Shown: positions 7,642 through 17,596, counted from the stretch's first letter. The stretch is DNA of 64,000 bases from Streptomyces griseoviridis (GCF_005222485.1 NZ_CP029078.1:4301001-4365000); one strand, 5' to 3'. Numbers and translations are program-made. Notes: generated by a model from the sequence alone, not told the origin.

Positions 7642-8004
7642 ATGGCGAAGAAGCTAGTGATCAAGGTGACGGCCGGCGCGGACTCCCCGGAACGCTGCTC
7701 GCAGGCGTTCACGGTCGCCGCGGTCGCGGTGGCGAGCGGCGTGGACGTGTCCCTGTGGCTGACCGGCGAGTCGGCGTGGTTCGCGCTGCCGGGGCGCGCG
7801 GCGGAGTTCGAACTCCCGCACGCGGCACCGCTGCAGGATCTGCTGGCGGCGATCGTCACCGGGGGCCGCGTCACCCTGTGCACCCAGTGCGCGGCCCGCC
7901 GGGACATCACGGAGAAGGACGTCATCGAGGGCATCCGCATCGCGGGGGCGCAGGTCTTCGTCCAGGAGACGATGTCGGACGGGACGCAGGCGCTGGTCTA
8001 CTGA
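7642..8004 (+). CDS. DsrE/TusD-like family protein
   Basis: Small cytoplasmic alpha/beta protein of the DsrE superfamily (120 aa), whose better-known members relay sulfane sulfur via a conserved cysteine. MAKKLVIKVTAGADSPERC opens the fold. Three cysteines are present (C19, and the LCTQC pair in the C-terminal half), so sulfur carriage is possible but not proven. The start is ATG at 7642, chosen because the family begins with this strand and a -10-like hexamer sits 6 nt upstream. It is divergent from the three-gene membrane operon and convergent with the DUF397 genes. Confidence 0.75.
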   Translation: MAKKLVIKVTAGADSPERCSQAFTVAAVAVASGVDVSLWLTGESAWFALPGRAAEFELPHAAPLQDLLAAIVTGGRVTLCTQCAARRDITEKDVIEGIRIAGAQVFVQETMSDGTQALVY

Positions 8005-8289
8005 TCAGCCCCGCAACGAACCCCACTTGACGGCACCGACGAACACACCCCAGGCGCCCGCCTCGAAGACGAGGGGGGCGCGGCGGGGATCCTTGCTGTC
8101 ACGGACGGGAACGACGGGGAGGTTACCGACGAACTCCAGACACTGGCCGCCGTCCTGGTTGCTGTAACTGCTCTTACGCCAGACAGCAGCGCTCAGGAGG
8201 TCAACGGAGATCTCGACGCAGTCTCCGCCGGTGGTGTTGCTGTAACTGCTCTTACGCCAGTTCACGTTGCGCAGATCGACGACTCGCAC
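8005..8289 (-). CDS. tandem double DUF397 protein
   Basis: Small Streptomyces regulator-associated protein with two DUF397 modules in one chain. Residues 5-32 contain WRKSSYSNTTGGDCVEI and residues 36-90 contain WRKSSYSNQDGGQCLEF followed by the full VRDSKDPR ... AW.VF..AVK tail. The first module is truncated after its N-terminal half, so it looks like a partial internal duplication. GTG start at 8289 with GGAGGAGA upstream; 94 aa. It follows a single-DUF397 gene and an XRE regulator on the same strand. Such trios (WhiJ-like locus) are abundant in Streptomyces and influence development or antibiotic production; the biochemical role is unsettled. Confidence 0.85.
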   Translation of the reverse strand: MRVVDLRNVNWRKSSYSNTTGGDCVEISVDLLSAAVWRKSSYSNQDGGQCLEFVGNLPVVPVRDSKDPRRAPLVFEAGAWGVFVGAVKWGSLRG

Positions 8290-8302
8290 AGGATCTCCTC
8301 CA

Positions 8303-8509
8303 CTACCCGAAGAGGTCGCCTCGCTTGACCGCACCCGCGAACACCGACCACGCACCCGCCTCGAAGACGAGGGGCGCGCGGCGGGGATCCTTGCTGTCAC
8401 GGACGGGGACAACGGGGAGACCACCGGCGAACTCCAGGCACTCGCCACCGGTCGCGTTGCTGTAACTGCTCTTGTGCCACGTCACGTTGCTCAGCTCGAC
8501 GGTTCGCAC
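8303..8509 (-). CDS. DUF397 protein
   Basis: 68-aa single DUF397 module: WHKSSYSNATGGECLEF at the N-terminus, then VVPVRDSKDPRRAPLVF and a C-terminal AW.VFAGAVK. GTG start at 8509 lies inside the 3' end of the XRE regulator gene (19-bp overlap), so translation is coupled. The C-terminal half is nearly identical to that of the neighbouring double-DUF397 gene, pointing to recent duplication. It likely acts as partner or antagonist of the adjacent regulator. Confidence 0.85.
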   Translation of the reverse strand: MRTVELSNVTWHKSSYSNATGGECLEFAGGLPVVPVRDSKDPRRAPLVFEAGAWSVFAGAVKRGDLFG

Positions 8510-9333
8510 CGTAACTCCTCCAACATCCGCAGAATGAATGCCCGTGACTCGGCAGGGGACAACGCCAAGTCACGAACTGCTTCGTAGCTACGCTGAAAGT
8601 ACTCAACTCGGCCTGGTTCTTCGATCAGTTCACCACGTTCATCGTTCTCCGTATAGACCACTGTGACACCGTCCAACTGACGCAGAAACATCACGGCGGT
8701 ATTCCTCAAGCCATGCAGCCCGGCGCTGAACGGCAGGACGTAGATCGTGACTCTCGGGCGCTCCATAACCTCCAACAGGTATGCCAGTTGCTCCTTCCAC
8801 GCCTGCTTGTCAAGCAGAGGTGTACGCACAACCGCTTCAGAGAAAATCGCCCGAAGTGGTGGCGCGTCGTCACGCTCCAGCAACAACCGTCGTCCCACGC
8901 GAGCTTCGACCTGCTGGTCCAGATCATCGCCCACGAGGCCGCCCGCCGCGAGTGCCTCACGGGCGTACCCGCGCGTCTGAAGCAGACCCGGCGGAGCGCT
9001 GGGCGAGTAATGCCATAGAGCCACCGCCTCCTGCTCCAACTCCATGTACCGCCGGTACTGCTCCTTGAACTGTTTCGGGTCCGCCACCGCCACCTCCCAC
9101 ATCGCCAGCAGCAGCCCCGGTGTTCCGTAGAACCCGTCCAGTGCCTGGGCCACCTCCGGGCTGCCCAAAGTCGCTCCGCTCTCCAGTTTTCCGAAGAGGC
9201 TCGGGTCCCAGCCGACCGTTTCCGCCAGTTGGCGCAGGCTCAAGTCGCGTTCCGCTCTCAGGAGTCGCAGCTCCTCCGCGTAGCGGCGTCGGGGCTCCTG
9301 GCTCCGTCCTGTGATGACTCTTCTCGGCGGCAT
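8491..9333 (-). CDS. XRE-family regulator with DUF5753 (WhiJ-like)
   Basis: 280-aa transcription regulator. The N-terminal helix-turn-helix is at about residues 14-70 (LRLLRAERDLSLRQLAETVGWDPSLFGKLE is split across the recognition region), and the C-terminal DUF5753 covers about 85-275. The ATG at 9333 gives MPPRRV with GGGGAGG upstream at a somewhat long spacing; the longer frame to 9477 has no support. It forms an overlapping operon with two DUF397 genes. By analogy with WhiJ/BldB-type loci it probably represses target promoters until relieved by the small partner. The gene has noticeably lower GC and more AT-ending codons than its neighbours, suggesting acquisition of the trio. Confidence 0.87.
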   Translation of the reverse strand: MPPRRVITGRSQEPRRRYAEELRLLRAERDLSLRQLAETVGWDPSLFGKLESGATLGSPEVAQALDGFYGTPGLLLAMWEVAVADPKQFKEQYRRYMELEQEAVALWHYSPSAPPGLLQTRGYAREALAAGGLVGDDLDQQVEARVGRRLLLERDDAPPLRAIFSEAVVRTPLLDKQAWKEQLAYLLEVMERPRVTIYVLPFSAGLHGLRNTAVMFLRQLDGVTVVYTENDERGELIEEPGRVEYFQRSYEAVRDLALSPAESRAFILRMLEELRCEPSS

Positions 9334-9518
9334 CTCGTCGCGTCCTCCCCGGAGCGTGGAACTTGTGGAATTAACGAGCCCGGAACCGGAAGAACCGCAC
9401 GTCAACGGCGTTTCTCGGCTGTGTATGGGCCATGCTCGTCCCACCCCCGAACACCCAGAGTAATGCTCTGATCGCATTGCGTGGGCATGTTGACGAGTTG
9501 GATGAACGGAGCTGAGTC

Positions 9519-9740
9519 ATGACGACAGAGCCCTTCGAGCCCGGCACGCTGCTCTACGATCCGGCCACGCAGAAGGTCGGTGAGTACCAGGACACCCTCG
9601 GGCGGCACGCCATGCTGCGGCCGGTCGGTGGTGGTATCGAGTGGGAGGCGGACCCGGCGACGCTGCGGCCGCCCACCCAGGACGAGCGGCTGCGCAGCGG
9701 CGTCAAGGCGGCGAACGCGCGCGCCGGGCGGCCGGCGTGA
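9519..9740 (+). CDS. small conserved hypothetical protein
   Basis: 73-aa soluble protein, beginning MTTEPFEPGTLLYDPATQK. No known domain is recognised. I recall similar small proteins in many Streptomyces beside XRE/DUF397 loci. It is the first of three tiny genes linked by GTGA stop-start overlaps and lies divergently from the XRE regulator, so it is a plausible regulatory target. Confidence 0.7.
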   Translation: MTTEPFEPGTLLYDPATQKVGEYQDTLGRHAMLRPVGGGIEWEADPATLRPPTQDERLRSGVKAANARAGRPA

Positions 9741-9913
9741 GTGTGCCGGGGCACGACGACCCCACCCGGCCGCCGCTGCCCTTCCGCGGGTGCCCGACCT
9801 GCGGCGAACTCGACCGGCGGCGGGATCGCGCGCGGGCCGAGTACGACCGCAGCGCCGAGACCGACGCCAACGTGCTCATGCGGCAGCATCAGAGGAAGGA
9901 GCACCGCCCGTGA
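9737..9913 (+). CDS. 58-residue CxxC protein
   Basis: GTG start overlaps the preceding stop (GTGA). The peptide has a single CPTC pair at about residues 21-24 followed by a charged helix rich in Arg/Asp/Glu. The two cysteines could bind zinc only as a dimer. Function unknown. Confidence 0.65.
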   Translation: MSVPGHDDPTRPPLPFRGCPTCGELDRRRDRARAEYDRSAETDANVLMRQHQRKEHRP

Positions 9914-10017
9914 GCGGGAGGAGGAGGGACGACGCCTTCTGGAGCGGTCTGCTCACCCTGATCAGCGTCGGCGGTCTGGTGACCACCCTCGTGCTGACCG
10001 CCGTCCGGCAGCGGTGA
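9910..10017 (+). CDS. 35-residue membrane peptide
   Basis: GTG start at 9910 overlaps the previous stop (GTGA). The product VSGRRRDDAFW... has a basic N-terminus and one hydrophobic span (about residues 12-31). It is the third member of the mini-operon. Function unknown; it is too short for most annotation pipelines. Confidence 0.6.
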   Translation: MSGRRRDDAFWSGLLTLISVGGLVTTLVLTAVRQR

Positions 10018-10044
10018 GCCGGCGGCGTTGAGCTGACGGCGAAG

Positions 10045-10305
10045 CTAACGGCGTCGTTTCTTGCCGTCCAGTTCGTCCCACCACTCGTCGGACTTGGGGT
10101 CGCCGGACGGATCGTCCCACCAGCGGTCCTCCGGCCCCCTGCGGTTCGCCACCATCGCGGCGAACGGCGGGATCACCATGGCGACGACGCACATCCCGAC
10201 CGCGGCCGGTACGGACCAGATGCGTACCACGCCCCAGGCGAGGACGAACAGCCCGATGCAGATCGCCATCATCACGAAGTAGACGCGCCGTCGGCGTGCG
10301 TACAT
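10045..10305 (-). CDS. DUF3099 membrane protein
   Basis: 86-aa protein with two membrane segments (about residues 8-27 and 32-51) and a conserved acidic/Trp-rich tail (EDRWWDDPSGDPKSDEWWDEL split in two). The start at ATG 10305 gives MYARRRRVYF; the frame extends further upstream without a credible ribosome site. The family is actinobacterial and its function is unknown. Convergent with the small mini-operon. Confidence 0.8.
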   Translation of the reverse strand: MYARRRRVYFVMMAICIGLFVLAWGVVRIWSVPAAVGMCVVAMVIPPFAAMVANRRGPEDRWWDDPSGDPKSDEWWDELDGKKRRR

Positions 10306-10402
10306 GTCTCCAGGGTAGGTCGGGATGCCCCGGGTGACGACATGGCGGAGGGCCGCCCCGGATGTCGACCCGCACATCCGTGGCGGCCCTCCGCCGCGCG
10401 CC

Positions 10403-10690
10403 TCAGACCGCGATCGCGACCTCCGCGAGACCGCCCTGCTGGGCGACGACCGTGCGGTCGGCGGTGCCGCCGGGAACGAGGGCGCGGACGGTCCAGGTGC
10501 CCTCGGCCGCGTAGAAGCGGAACTGCCCCGTCGCGGAGGTCGGCACCTCCGCGGTGAACTCGCCCGTCGAGTCCAGGAGACGGACGTACCCCGTCACAGG
10601 TTCGCCGTCACGCGTCACCTGGCCCTGGATGGTGGTCTCACCGGGCTTGATCGTCGAGGCGTCCGGGCCGCCGGCCTTCGCTCCACACAT
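10403..10690 (-). CDS. SseC-like DUF1416 protein
   Basis: 95-aa beta-rich protein starting MCGAKAGGPDAS, the DUF1416 family; the mycobacterial homologue is SseC, always beside a CysA-type sulfurtransferase. The Cys2 at the N-terminus is conserved in the family and suggests a sulfur-related role. It follows the rhodanese gene by about 37 bp on the same strand, so both are probably expressed from the leader-controlled promoter upstream. Confidence 0.85.
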   Translation of the reverse strand: MCGAKAGGPDASTIKPGETTIQGQVTRDGEPVTGYVRLLDSTGEFTAEVPTSATGQFRFYAAEGTWTVRALVPGGTADRTVVAQQGGLAEVAIAV

Positions 10691-10727
10691 GTCTTCGTCC
10701 TTCAGGTCGCAGCGGATGAGCTGGGGG

Positions 10728-11567
10728 TTACTTGGCGGCGCCGAGCTCGATCGGGACGCCGACGAGCGAGCCGTACTCGGTCCAGGAGCCGTCGTAGTTC
10801 TTGACGTTCTCCACGCCGAGCAGCTCGTGCAGCACGAACCAGGTCAGGGCGGAGCGCTCACCGATGCGGCAGTACGCGATGGTGTCCTTGGCCAGGTCGA
10901 CCTGCTCGTCGACGTACAGCTGCTTCAGCTCGTCGTCCGACTTGAAGGTGCCGTCGTCGTTGGCGTTCTTCGACCACGGGATGTTGCGGGCCGAGGGGAC
11001 GTGACCCGGGCGCTGCGACTGCTCCTGCGGGAGGTGCGCGGGGGCGAGCAGCTTGCCGGAGAACTCGTCGGGCGAGCGCACGTCGACCAGGTTCTGGGCG
11101 CCGATCGCGGCGACGACGTCGTCACGGAAGGCGCGGATCGCGGTGTTCTGCGGCTTGGCCTTGTACGAGGTCTCGGCGCGCTCGGGGACGTCCTCGACCA
11201 GCTCGCGGGCGTCCAGCTCCCACTTCTTGCGGCCGCCGTCGAGGAGCTTGACGTTGTCGTGGCCGTAGAGCTTGAAGTACCAGTAGGCGTAGGACGCGAA
11301 CCAGTTGTTGTTGCCGCCGTAGAGGATCACCAGGGTGTCGTTGGCGATGCCCTTGGCGGAGAGGAGCTTCTCGAAGCCCTCCTGGTCGACGAAGTCGCGG
11401 CGGACCGGGTCCTGGAGGTCCTTGGTCCAGTCGATGCGGATCGCGTTCCTGATGTGGTTCTTCTCGTAGGCGGACGTGTCCTCGTCCACCTCCACGATCG
11501 CGATGCTGGGGTCGTCCAGGTGTTCCTGGACCCAGTCGGCGTCTACGAGGACGTCGCTGCGGCTCAT
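10728..11567 (-). CDS. thiosulfate sulfurtransferase (rhodanese), CysA/SseA type
   Basis: Transfers sulfane sulfur from thiosulfate to thiophilic acceptors. 279 aa with two rhodanese domains: an inactive N-terminal one (about 5-130) and an active C-terminal one (about 145-275) bearing the catalytic loop CRIGERSALTW. The ATG at 11567 follows GAGGAGAAAGACC. The longer frame upstream is not used; instead that stretch contains a short leader peptide gene. It pairs with the SseC-like gene downstream, as in mycobacteria. Likely regulated by cysteine or sulfur supply through the leader. Confidence 0.93.
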   Translation of the reverse strand: MSRSDVLVDADWVQEHLDDPSIAIVEVDEDTSAYEKNHIRNAIRIDWTKDLQDPVRRDFVDQEGFEKLLSAKGIANDTLVILYGGNNNWFASYAYWYFKLYGHDNVKLLDGGRKKWELDARELVEDVPERAETSYKAKPQNTAIRAFRDDVVAAIGAQNLVDVRSPDEFSGKLLAPAHLPQEQSQRPGHVPSARNIPWSKNANDDGTFKSDDELKQLYVDEQVDLAKDTIAYCRIGERSALTWFVLHELLGVENVKNYDGSWTEYGSLVGVPIELGAAK

Positions 11568-11707
11568 GGTCTTTCTCCTCCGGGGCAGTTGCGGCGGGGC
11601 GTGCGGGTGCGGGGGGTGCGGGGGCTTTCGCCGGGAGCGGCGAGCGGCGCGCACCGATGCCCTGAGCAGGGCGGGGAGAGACGCGGAGGCGGGAAGGAGC
11701 CGTCCGC

Positions 11708-11788
11708 TCAGAGAGGGCGACAGAGCATGGCGGCGACGCGGCACAGGTCGACTGCCCGCCGCTTCGTGAGATCCGCCTGTCGCTTCAT
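11708..11788 (-). CDS. 26-residue Cys-containing leader peptide upstream of the sulfurtransferase gene
   Basis: ATG at 11788, TGA at 11708, encoding MKRQADLTKRRAVDL then CRVAAMLCRPL with two cysteines near the end. Short peptides of the form RR.VDL.R...ML/AIC recur upstream of actinobacterial sulfur-assimilation genes and are thought to be cis-acting leaders that sense Cys-tRNA or another sulfur signal. No Shine-Dalgarno precedes it, but TACGAT lies 7 nt upstream, so it may be leaderless. 140 nt separate its stop from the sulfurtransferase start. The mechanism is inferred. Confidence 0.72.
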   Translation of the reverse strand: MKRQADLTKRRAVDLCRVAAMLCRPL

Positions 11789-11795
11789 GGTCCCG

Positions 11796-11801
11796 ATCGT
11801 A
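11796..11801 (-). promoter_or_regulatory. candidate -10 for leader peptide transcript
   Basis: TACGAT on the minus strand, exactly 7 nt before the leader-peptide ATG. The -35 position is weak. Confidence 0.4.
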
Positions 11802-11828
11802 GGGACGGACAGCGGGACATGCCACCGC

Positions 11829-11849
11829 CGTGTCGTATTTTGAGACACG
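11829..11849. promoter_or_regulatory. inverted repeat upstream of sulfur leader
   Basis: CGTGTC and GACACG arms flank a 9-bp A/T-rich centre, about 40 bp upstream of the leader peptide start. Position and symmetry suit an operator for the sulfurtransferase transcript; the regulator is unknown. Confidence 0.4.
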
Positions 11850-11905
11850 ATTGTCCGGCATGTGAGAAGGGTGCGAAAAACGGGTGCGCTGCGATCCGGA
11901 CCGTC

Positions 11906-12658
11906 CTACCCGGCCAGCTTGACGTCCGAACCCTTCACGGTGATCTCCACGCCGTTCTTCGCCGCCTCGACCTTGTCCAGGCGGATGCCGCCGGGCAGGT
12001 CGTCGATGCGCTGCTGGAAGTCGGTGATGGAGCGGATCGTCCGCTCGCCGAGTTCGATCGAGCCGAACTTCGGCAGCGCGTCGGCGTGCACCTTCACGGT
12101 GTCGTCCTCGACGGCCACCGTGCTCATGACGTACAGCGGTCCCGGCACCCGCACCCCGAGGACCGTCGCCTTGAGCGCGACCTTGATCTTGCCGCCCCCG
12201 CCGTCGGAGAGGCCGATCACCTGCGCGGTGGCGCCCGGCGCGACCTGCGTCGGCTCGGCCTTCGCCGTCTTCAGCAGCTCGGCGTAGGAGATACGCGCGG
12301 TGCCGGTGGCGTCGGCCGCCGTCGCGGAGCTGAAGTCGCCGGAGAACTCGACGCCCTTCATCCGCGCCTCGAGGTTCTCGATCCGGATCGACGACGGCGC
12401 GCCGTCCCCGGCCGCCGCGCCGGTGTCCGCCTCGTAGTCGTCGATGCCTATCGTGACGTCGTCGAGCGTCCCGGTCGCGACCTGGGTGAGGAACGGGAAG
12501 CCGGCGATCGTCACATCGGGCGTCGCCGACAGGTTCTCGCTGGTCTTCAGCCGGTCGGCGACCTCGCCCTCGGCGAAGTGCAGCGCGAGCCGGTCCGCGA
12601 GCACGAACAGGCCCCCCAGGACCACGACGACGATCAGAAGTGTGCGCAGGGCACGCAT
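11906..12658 (-). CDS. DUF2993 membrane-anchored protein
   Basis: 250-aa actinobacterial DUF2993 protein. Residues 1-22 form an N-terminal membrane anchor (LRTLLIVVVVLGGLFVLAD), after which the LmeA-like domain lies outside the cytoplasm. In mycobacteria the family member LmeA acts in phosphatidylinositol mannoside/lipomannan handling, so a role in envelope lipid or glycan transfer is plausible. The ATG at 12658 follows GGGGAAG; the long upstream extension of the frame is noise. Confidence 0.82.
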   Translation of the reverse strand: MRALRTLLIVVVVLGGLFVLADRLALHFAEGEVADRLKTSENLSATPDVTIAGFPFLTQVATGTLDDVTIGIDDYEADTGAAAGDGAPSSIRIENLEARMKGVEFSGDFSSATAADATGTARISYAELLKTAKAEPTQVAPGATAQVIGLSDGGGGKIKVALKATVLGVRVPGPLYVMSTVAVEDDTVKVHADALPKFGSIELGERTIRSITDFQQRIDDLPGGIRLDKVEAAKNGVEITVKGSDVKLAG

Positions 12659-12792
12659 GCGGTCTTCCCCACCTCGGCGGTCGACGACGGTTCGGTTCCC
12701 GACGTCCGGATGTCCGTCCTCGGCGAGACTAACCCTCGCCAGGGGCCGGGCCGGAACTCTGTCGATCAGCTGTGACAACCGGCCGGGACCCG

Positions 12793-14340
<1,548 letters not shown>

Positions 14341-14342
14341 CC

Positions 14343-14597
14343 TCACCCTCCTGCGAACGGCGGGAGGACCTCGACCGTCCCGCCGTCGGCCAGCGGTACC
14401 GTCTCATGCCCGCGGGTTCCCACGGGGTCACCGTCGATCAGGAACGAGCATCGCCGCAGTACGCGGGTGAGTTCACCGGGGTGTCGCGCGCGCACCGCGG
14501 CCAGCGCGTCGGCGAGGGTGGCCGCGTCGAACGGCTCCTCGGCGACCCCGGCGGCGGCTTTCGCGGCGGCCCAGTAGCGCACCGTGACCTCTGGCAT
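14343..14597 (-). CDS. MoaD/ThiS-family sulfur carrier protein
   Basis: 84-aa ubiquitin-fold carrier starting MPEVTVRYWAAAKAAAG and ending in the essential Gly-Gly (PPFAGG), the residue adenylated and thiocarboxylated for sulfur transfer. That end supports MoaD-type (molybdopterin) or a related sulfur-donor role; no MoaE or MoeB partner is adjacent, so the pathway is unassigned. ATG at 14597 follows GAGGGACCG. Confidence 0.86.
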   Translation of the reverse strand: MPEVTVRYWAAAKAAAGVAEEPFDAATLADALAAVRARHPGELTRVLRRCSFLIDGDPVGTRGHETVPLADGGTVEVLPPFAGG

Positions 14598-14655
14598 CGG
14601 TCCCTCGATCGATCGGGTGTCGTACGGGCGTACAACAGACGTACCCGCGCCCAGG

Positions 14656-15492
14656 CTAGCCCGCCCGCCGTGCCGCCCACTCCCCCATCCGGGCGAGGAG
14701 GGCGTCGTCGGCCGCGTGCTCGGCGTGGCCCATGCCCGGCTCCAGCCAGAGTTCGCCGTGGTCACCGGCGGCGGCGGCCAGCATCCTGGGGTGGTCGAGG
14801 GGGAAGTAGCCGTCCCGGTCGCCGTGCACGATCAGCAGCGGGGTGGGCGCGATCCTGGCCGCCGCCTCGGTCGGGGAGACCGGCACCGGGTCCCAGTCCC
14901 GGTGGTGGATGCGGGTGCGCAGCCCGTAGCGGCCGACCAGCCGGCCCTCGGGCCGGGTCACCAGCCAGTGCAGCCTGCGCATCGGCGCGGTGCCCCGGTA
15001 GTACCAGCGGGCCGGTGAGCTGACCGAGACGACGGCGTCGGCGCCGCCGCGCAGCGCCGCGTGCCGCAGCACCACCGAGCCGCCCATCGAGAAGCCGACG
15101 GTCACCACGCGCGCGTGCCCGCGCTCCCTGGCCCAGGCCACCGCCGCCGCCAGGTCGAGGACCTCGCGGTCGCCGACCGTGGAGCGGCCGCCGGAGGCGC
15201 CGTGGCCCCGGAAGGAGAAGGTGACGACGGCGCCGTACCGCGCGAACACCTCCGCCACCCTTCGAACGTGCGGGCGCTCCACGGCGCCCGTGAAGCCGTG
15301 GGCGACGACGAACACCAGGTCACCACCGGGTGGCCGGGAGGCGTCGTATACGACCCGGGACGGTTCGTATACGGAATCGATCGGCACTCCGTCTTCCGTG
15401 TGCAGAAACGTCCGCAAACGTGCGCCTCTGGTCGTCTCGGGATGCGGACGAACCATGGAACGCGCCACACGACCTGCCGGACCCATGCTCAT
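14656..15492 (-). CDS. alpha/beta hydrolase
   Basis: 278-aa serine hydrolase of the alpha/beta fold. The nucleophile elbow is GFSMGG, preceded by the oxyanion region VVAHGFTG. The acid is in GDRDGYF and the histidine in GMGHAEH. There is no signal peptide, so it is probably cytosolic. Substrate unknown. ATG codons at 15492, 15486 and 15456 compete; none has a strong ribosome site, and 15492 is taken as the longest supported. Divergent from glnR across a 172-bp promoter region. Confidence 0.83.
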   Translation of the reverse strand: MSMGPAGRVARSMVRPHPETTRGARLRTFLHTEDGVPIDSVYEPSRVVYDASRPPGGDLVFVVAHGFTGAVERPHVRRVAEVFARYGAVVTFSFRGHGASGGRSTVGDREVLDLAAAVAWARERGHARVVTVGFSMGGSVVLRHAALRGGADAVVSVSSPARWYYRGTAPMRRLHWLVTRPEGRLVGRYGLRTRIHHRDWDPVPVSPTEAAARIAPTPLLIVHGDRDGYFPLDHPRMLAAAAGDHGELWLEPGMGHAEHAADDALLARMGEWAARRAG

Positions 15493-15664
15493 GTCGGCTA
15501 TTCTGCTGGGCAGAGGACTCGGGCAGTGAAGCCCCCGGGTCCTTTTGTGCTTTCGGAAGCGTTGTATACGAAGCGGGAAACCGCAGGTGTACGGAGCCCC
15601 CGGGATCGCAGAGCCAGTGCCGTACCGCACACGTCCTCGCAGGGACCGAGGAGGAACCAGACGT

Positions 15665-16444
15665 ATGAGTTCTCTGCTGCTCCTGACCAACGCCCTCCAG
15701 CCGTCCACGGAGGTGCTCCCCGCTCTCGGCCTGCTCCTGCACAACGTGCGGGTCGCGCCGGCGGAGGGACCCGCCCTCGTCGACACCCCGGGTGCCGACG
15801 TCATCCTCATCGACGGGCGCCGCGACCTCCCCCAGGTGCGCAGCCTCTGCCAGCTGCTGCGCTCCACCGGACCCGGCTGTCCGCTCGTCCTCGTCGTCAC
15901 CGAGGGCGGCCTCGCCGCCGTCACCGCCGACTGGGGCATCGACGACGTCCTGCTCGACACCGCCGGACCCGCGGAGGTGGAGGCGCGGCTGCGGCTCGCC
16001 ATGGGCCGGCAGCAGATCGTCAACGACGACTCCCCCATGGAGATCCGCAACGGCGACCTGTCGGTCGACGAGGCGACGTACAGCGCCAAGCTCAAGGGCC
16101 GGGTCCTCGACCTGACCTTCAAGGAGTTCGAGCTCCTCAAGTACCTCGCCCAGCACCCGGGCCGGGTCTTCACCCGCGCCCAGTTGCTCCAGGAGGTCTG
16201 GGGCTACGACTACTTCGGCGGCACCAGGACCGTCGACGTGCACGTACGGCGGCTGCGCGCCAAGCTCGGCCCCGAGCACGAGTCGCTGATCGGCACCGTC
16301 CGCAACGTGGGTTATCGATTCGTTACCCCGGAGAAGGGCGACCGCTCGGGCGACGAGGCCAAGGCCAAGGCGGCCCGCGCAAAGACGGCGGATGCGGACG
16401 AGACGGCCGCTCTGGACAGCGTCGAGGCACACGTCGAGGCATGA
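15665..16444 (+). CDS. glnR: GlnR, global nitrogen regulator (orphan OmpR-type)
   Basis: Orphan response regulator that controls ammonium assimilation genes (glnA, glnII, amtB, nirB and others) in Streptomyces. The N-terminal receiver-like domain (1-118) starts [14 protein letters not shown] and keeps Asp50 (VILID) but lacks a typical acidic pocket, in line with phosphorylation-independent GlnR. The C-terminal winged helix (about 140-225) includes [12 protein letters not shown] and [14 protein letters not shown]. The tail is Lys/Ala-rich. ATG at 15665 follows GAGGAGG. 259 aa. No cognate kinase lies beside it. Confidence 0.93.
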   Translation: MSSLLLLTNALQPSTEVLPALGLLLHNVRVAPAEGPALVDTPGADVILIDGRRDLPQVRSLCQLLRSTGPGCPLVLVVTEGGLAAVTADWGIDDVLLDTAGPAEVEARLRLAMGRQQIVNDDSPMEIRNGDLSVDEATYSAKLKGRVLDLTFKEFELLKYLAQHPGRVFTRAQLLQEVWGYDYFGGTRTVDVHVRRLRAKLGPEHESLIGTVRNVGYRFVTPEKGDRSGDEAKAKAARAKTADADETAALDSVEAHVEA

Positions 16445-16527
16445 CCGTCCCCGGGCGGGGCCCGGCCCGTGTCCAGCGGGTCGCGAGGAAGCTCTCGTAC
16501 GCCCTGCCCGGCGCGGGTCTCTCCGCG

Positions 16528-16533
16528 TAGACT
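16528..16533 (+). promoter_or_regulatory. candidate -10 for leaderless LacI-family gene
   Basis: TAGACT, 6 nt before the GTG at 16540. The sequence before the GTG has no Shine-Dalgarno, supporting leaderless translation. Confidence 0.45.
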
Positions 16534-16539
16534 CCGCGC

Positions 16540-17562
16540 GTGGCCAAGGTGACTAGGGATGATGTGGCGCGGCTGGCAGGGACGTCGACTGCCGTCGTCA
16601 GCTATGTCATCAACAACGGACCCCGGCCGGTCGCCCCGGCCACCCGCGAGCGTGTCCTCGCCGCGATCAAGGAACTGGGGTACCGGCCCGACCGGGTCGC
16701 GCAGGCCATGGCCTCCCGGCGCACCGACCTGATAGGGCTGATCGTCCCCGACGCCCGCCAGCCCTTCTTCGGGGAGATGGCGCACGCGGTCGAACAGGCC
16801 GCCTCCGAGCGCGGGAAGATGGTCCTGGTCGGGAACTCCGACTACATCGCCGAGCGCGAGGTCCACTATCTGCGGGCCTTCCTCGGGATGCGGGTCTCAG
16901 GACTGATCCTGGTCAGCCACGCCCTCAACGACCTGGCCGCCGCCGAGATCGACGCCTGGGACGCCCGGGTGGTGCTGCTGCACGAGCGGCCCGAGGCCAT
17001 CGACGACGTCGCCGTCGTCACCGACGACCTCGGCGGCGCCCAGCTCGCCGTCCGCCATCTCCTGGAGCACGGCTACGAGTACGTCGCCTGCATGGGCGGC
17101 ACCGCCGACACCCCCGCCATAGGCGACCCGGTCTCCGACCACGTCGAGGGCTGGAAGCGCGCCATGGACGAGGCGGGACTGCCCACCGAGGGACGGCTCT
17201 ACGAGGCGCCGTACAACCGCTACGACGCCTACAAGGTCGCCCTCGAGGTGCTGGCGGGACCCGACCGGCCGCCCGCGTTCTTCTGCTCGACCGACGACCA
17301 GGCGATCGGCCTGCTGCGCGCGGCCCGCGAGCTGCGCATCGACGTGCCGGGCCAGTTGGCGGTGGCCGGGTTCGACGACATCAAGGAAGCGCCGCTCGCC
17401 GACCCGCCGCTGACCACCGTCGCCTCCGACCGGCCCGCGATGGCCCGCGCCGCCGTCGACCTGGTCCTGGACGACGGGCTGCGGGTGGCGGGCTCCCGGC
17501 GCGAGCGGCTGAAGACGTTCCCCTCGCGGCTGGTGCTGCGCTCCTCCTGCGGCTGCCGCTGA
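16540..17562 (+). CDS. LacI-family transcriptional regulator
   Basis: 340-aa repressor. The N-terminal HTH (residues 4-50) contains [20 protein letters not shown] and the hinge helix region [14 protein letters not shown]. The periplasmic-binding-like effector domain runs from [14 protein letters not shown] to the end, where CGC closes the chain. The GTG at 16540 appears leaderless. No sugar-utilisation operon is adjacent, so the effector and regulon cannot be read from context. Confidence 0.9.
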   Translation: MAKVTRDDVARLAGTSTAVVSYVINNGPRPVAPATRERVLAAIKELGYRPDRVAQAMASRRTDLIGLIVPDARQPFFGEMAHAVEQAASERGKMVLVGNSDYIAEREVHYLRAFLGMRVSGLILVSHALNDLAAAEIDAWDARVVLLHERPEAIDDVAVVTDDLGGAQLAVRHLLEHGYEYVACMGGTADTPAIGDPVSDHVEGWKRAMDEAGLPTEGRLYEAPYNRYDAYKVALEVLAGPDRPPAFFCSTDDQAIGLLRAARELRIDVPGQLAVAGFDDIKEAPLADPPLTTVASDRPAMARAAVDLVLDDGLRVAGSRRERLKTFPSRLVLRSSCGCR

Positions 17563-17596
17563 CGGCTCCCGCCCGCTGACGACCGCTTCCATGAAG

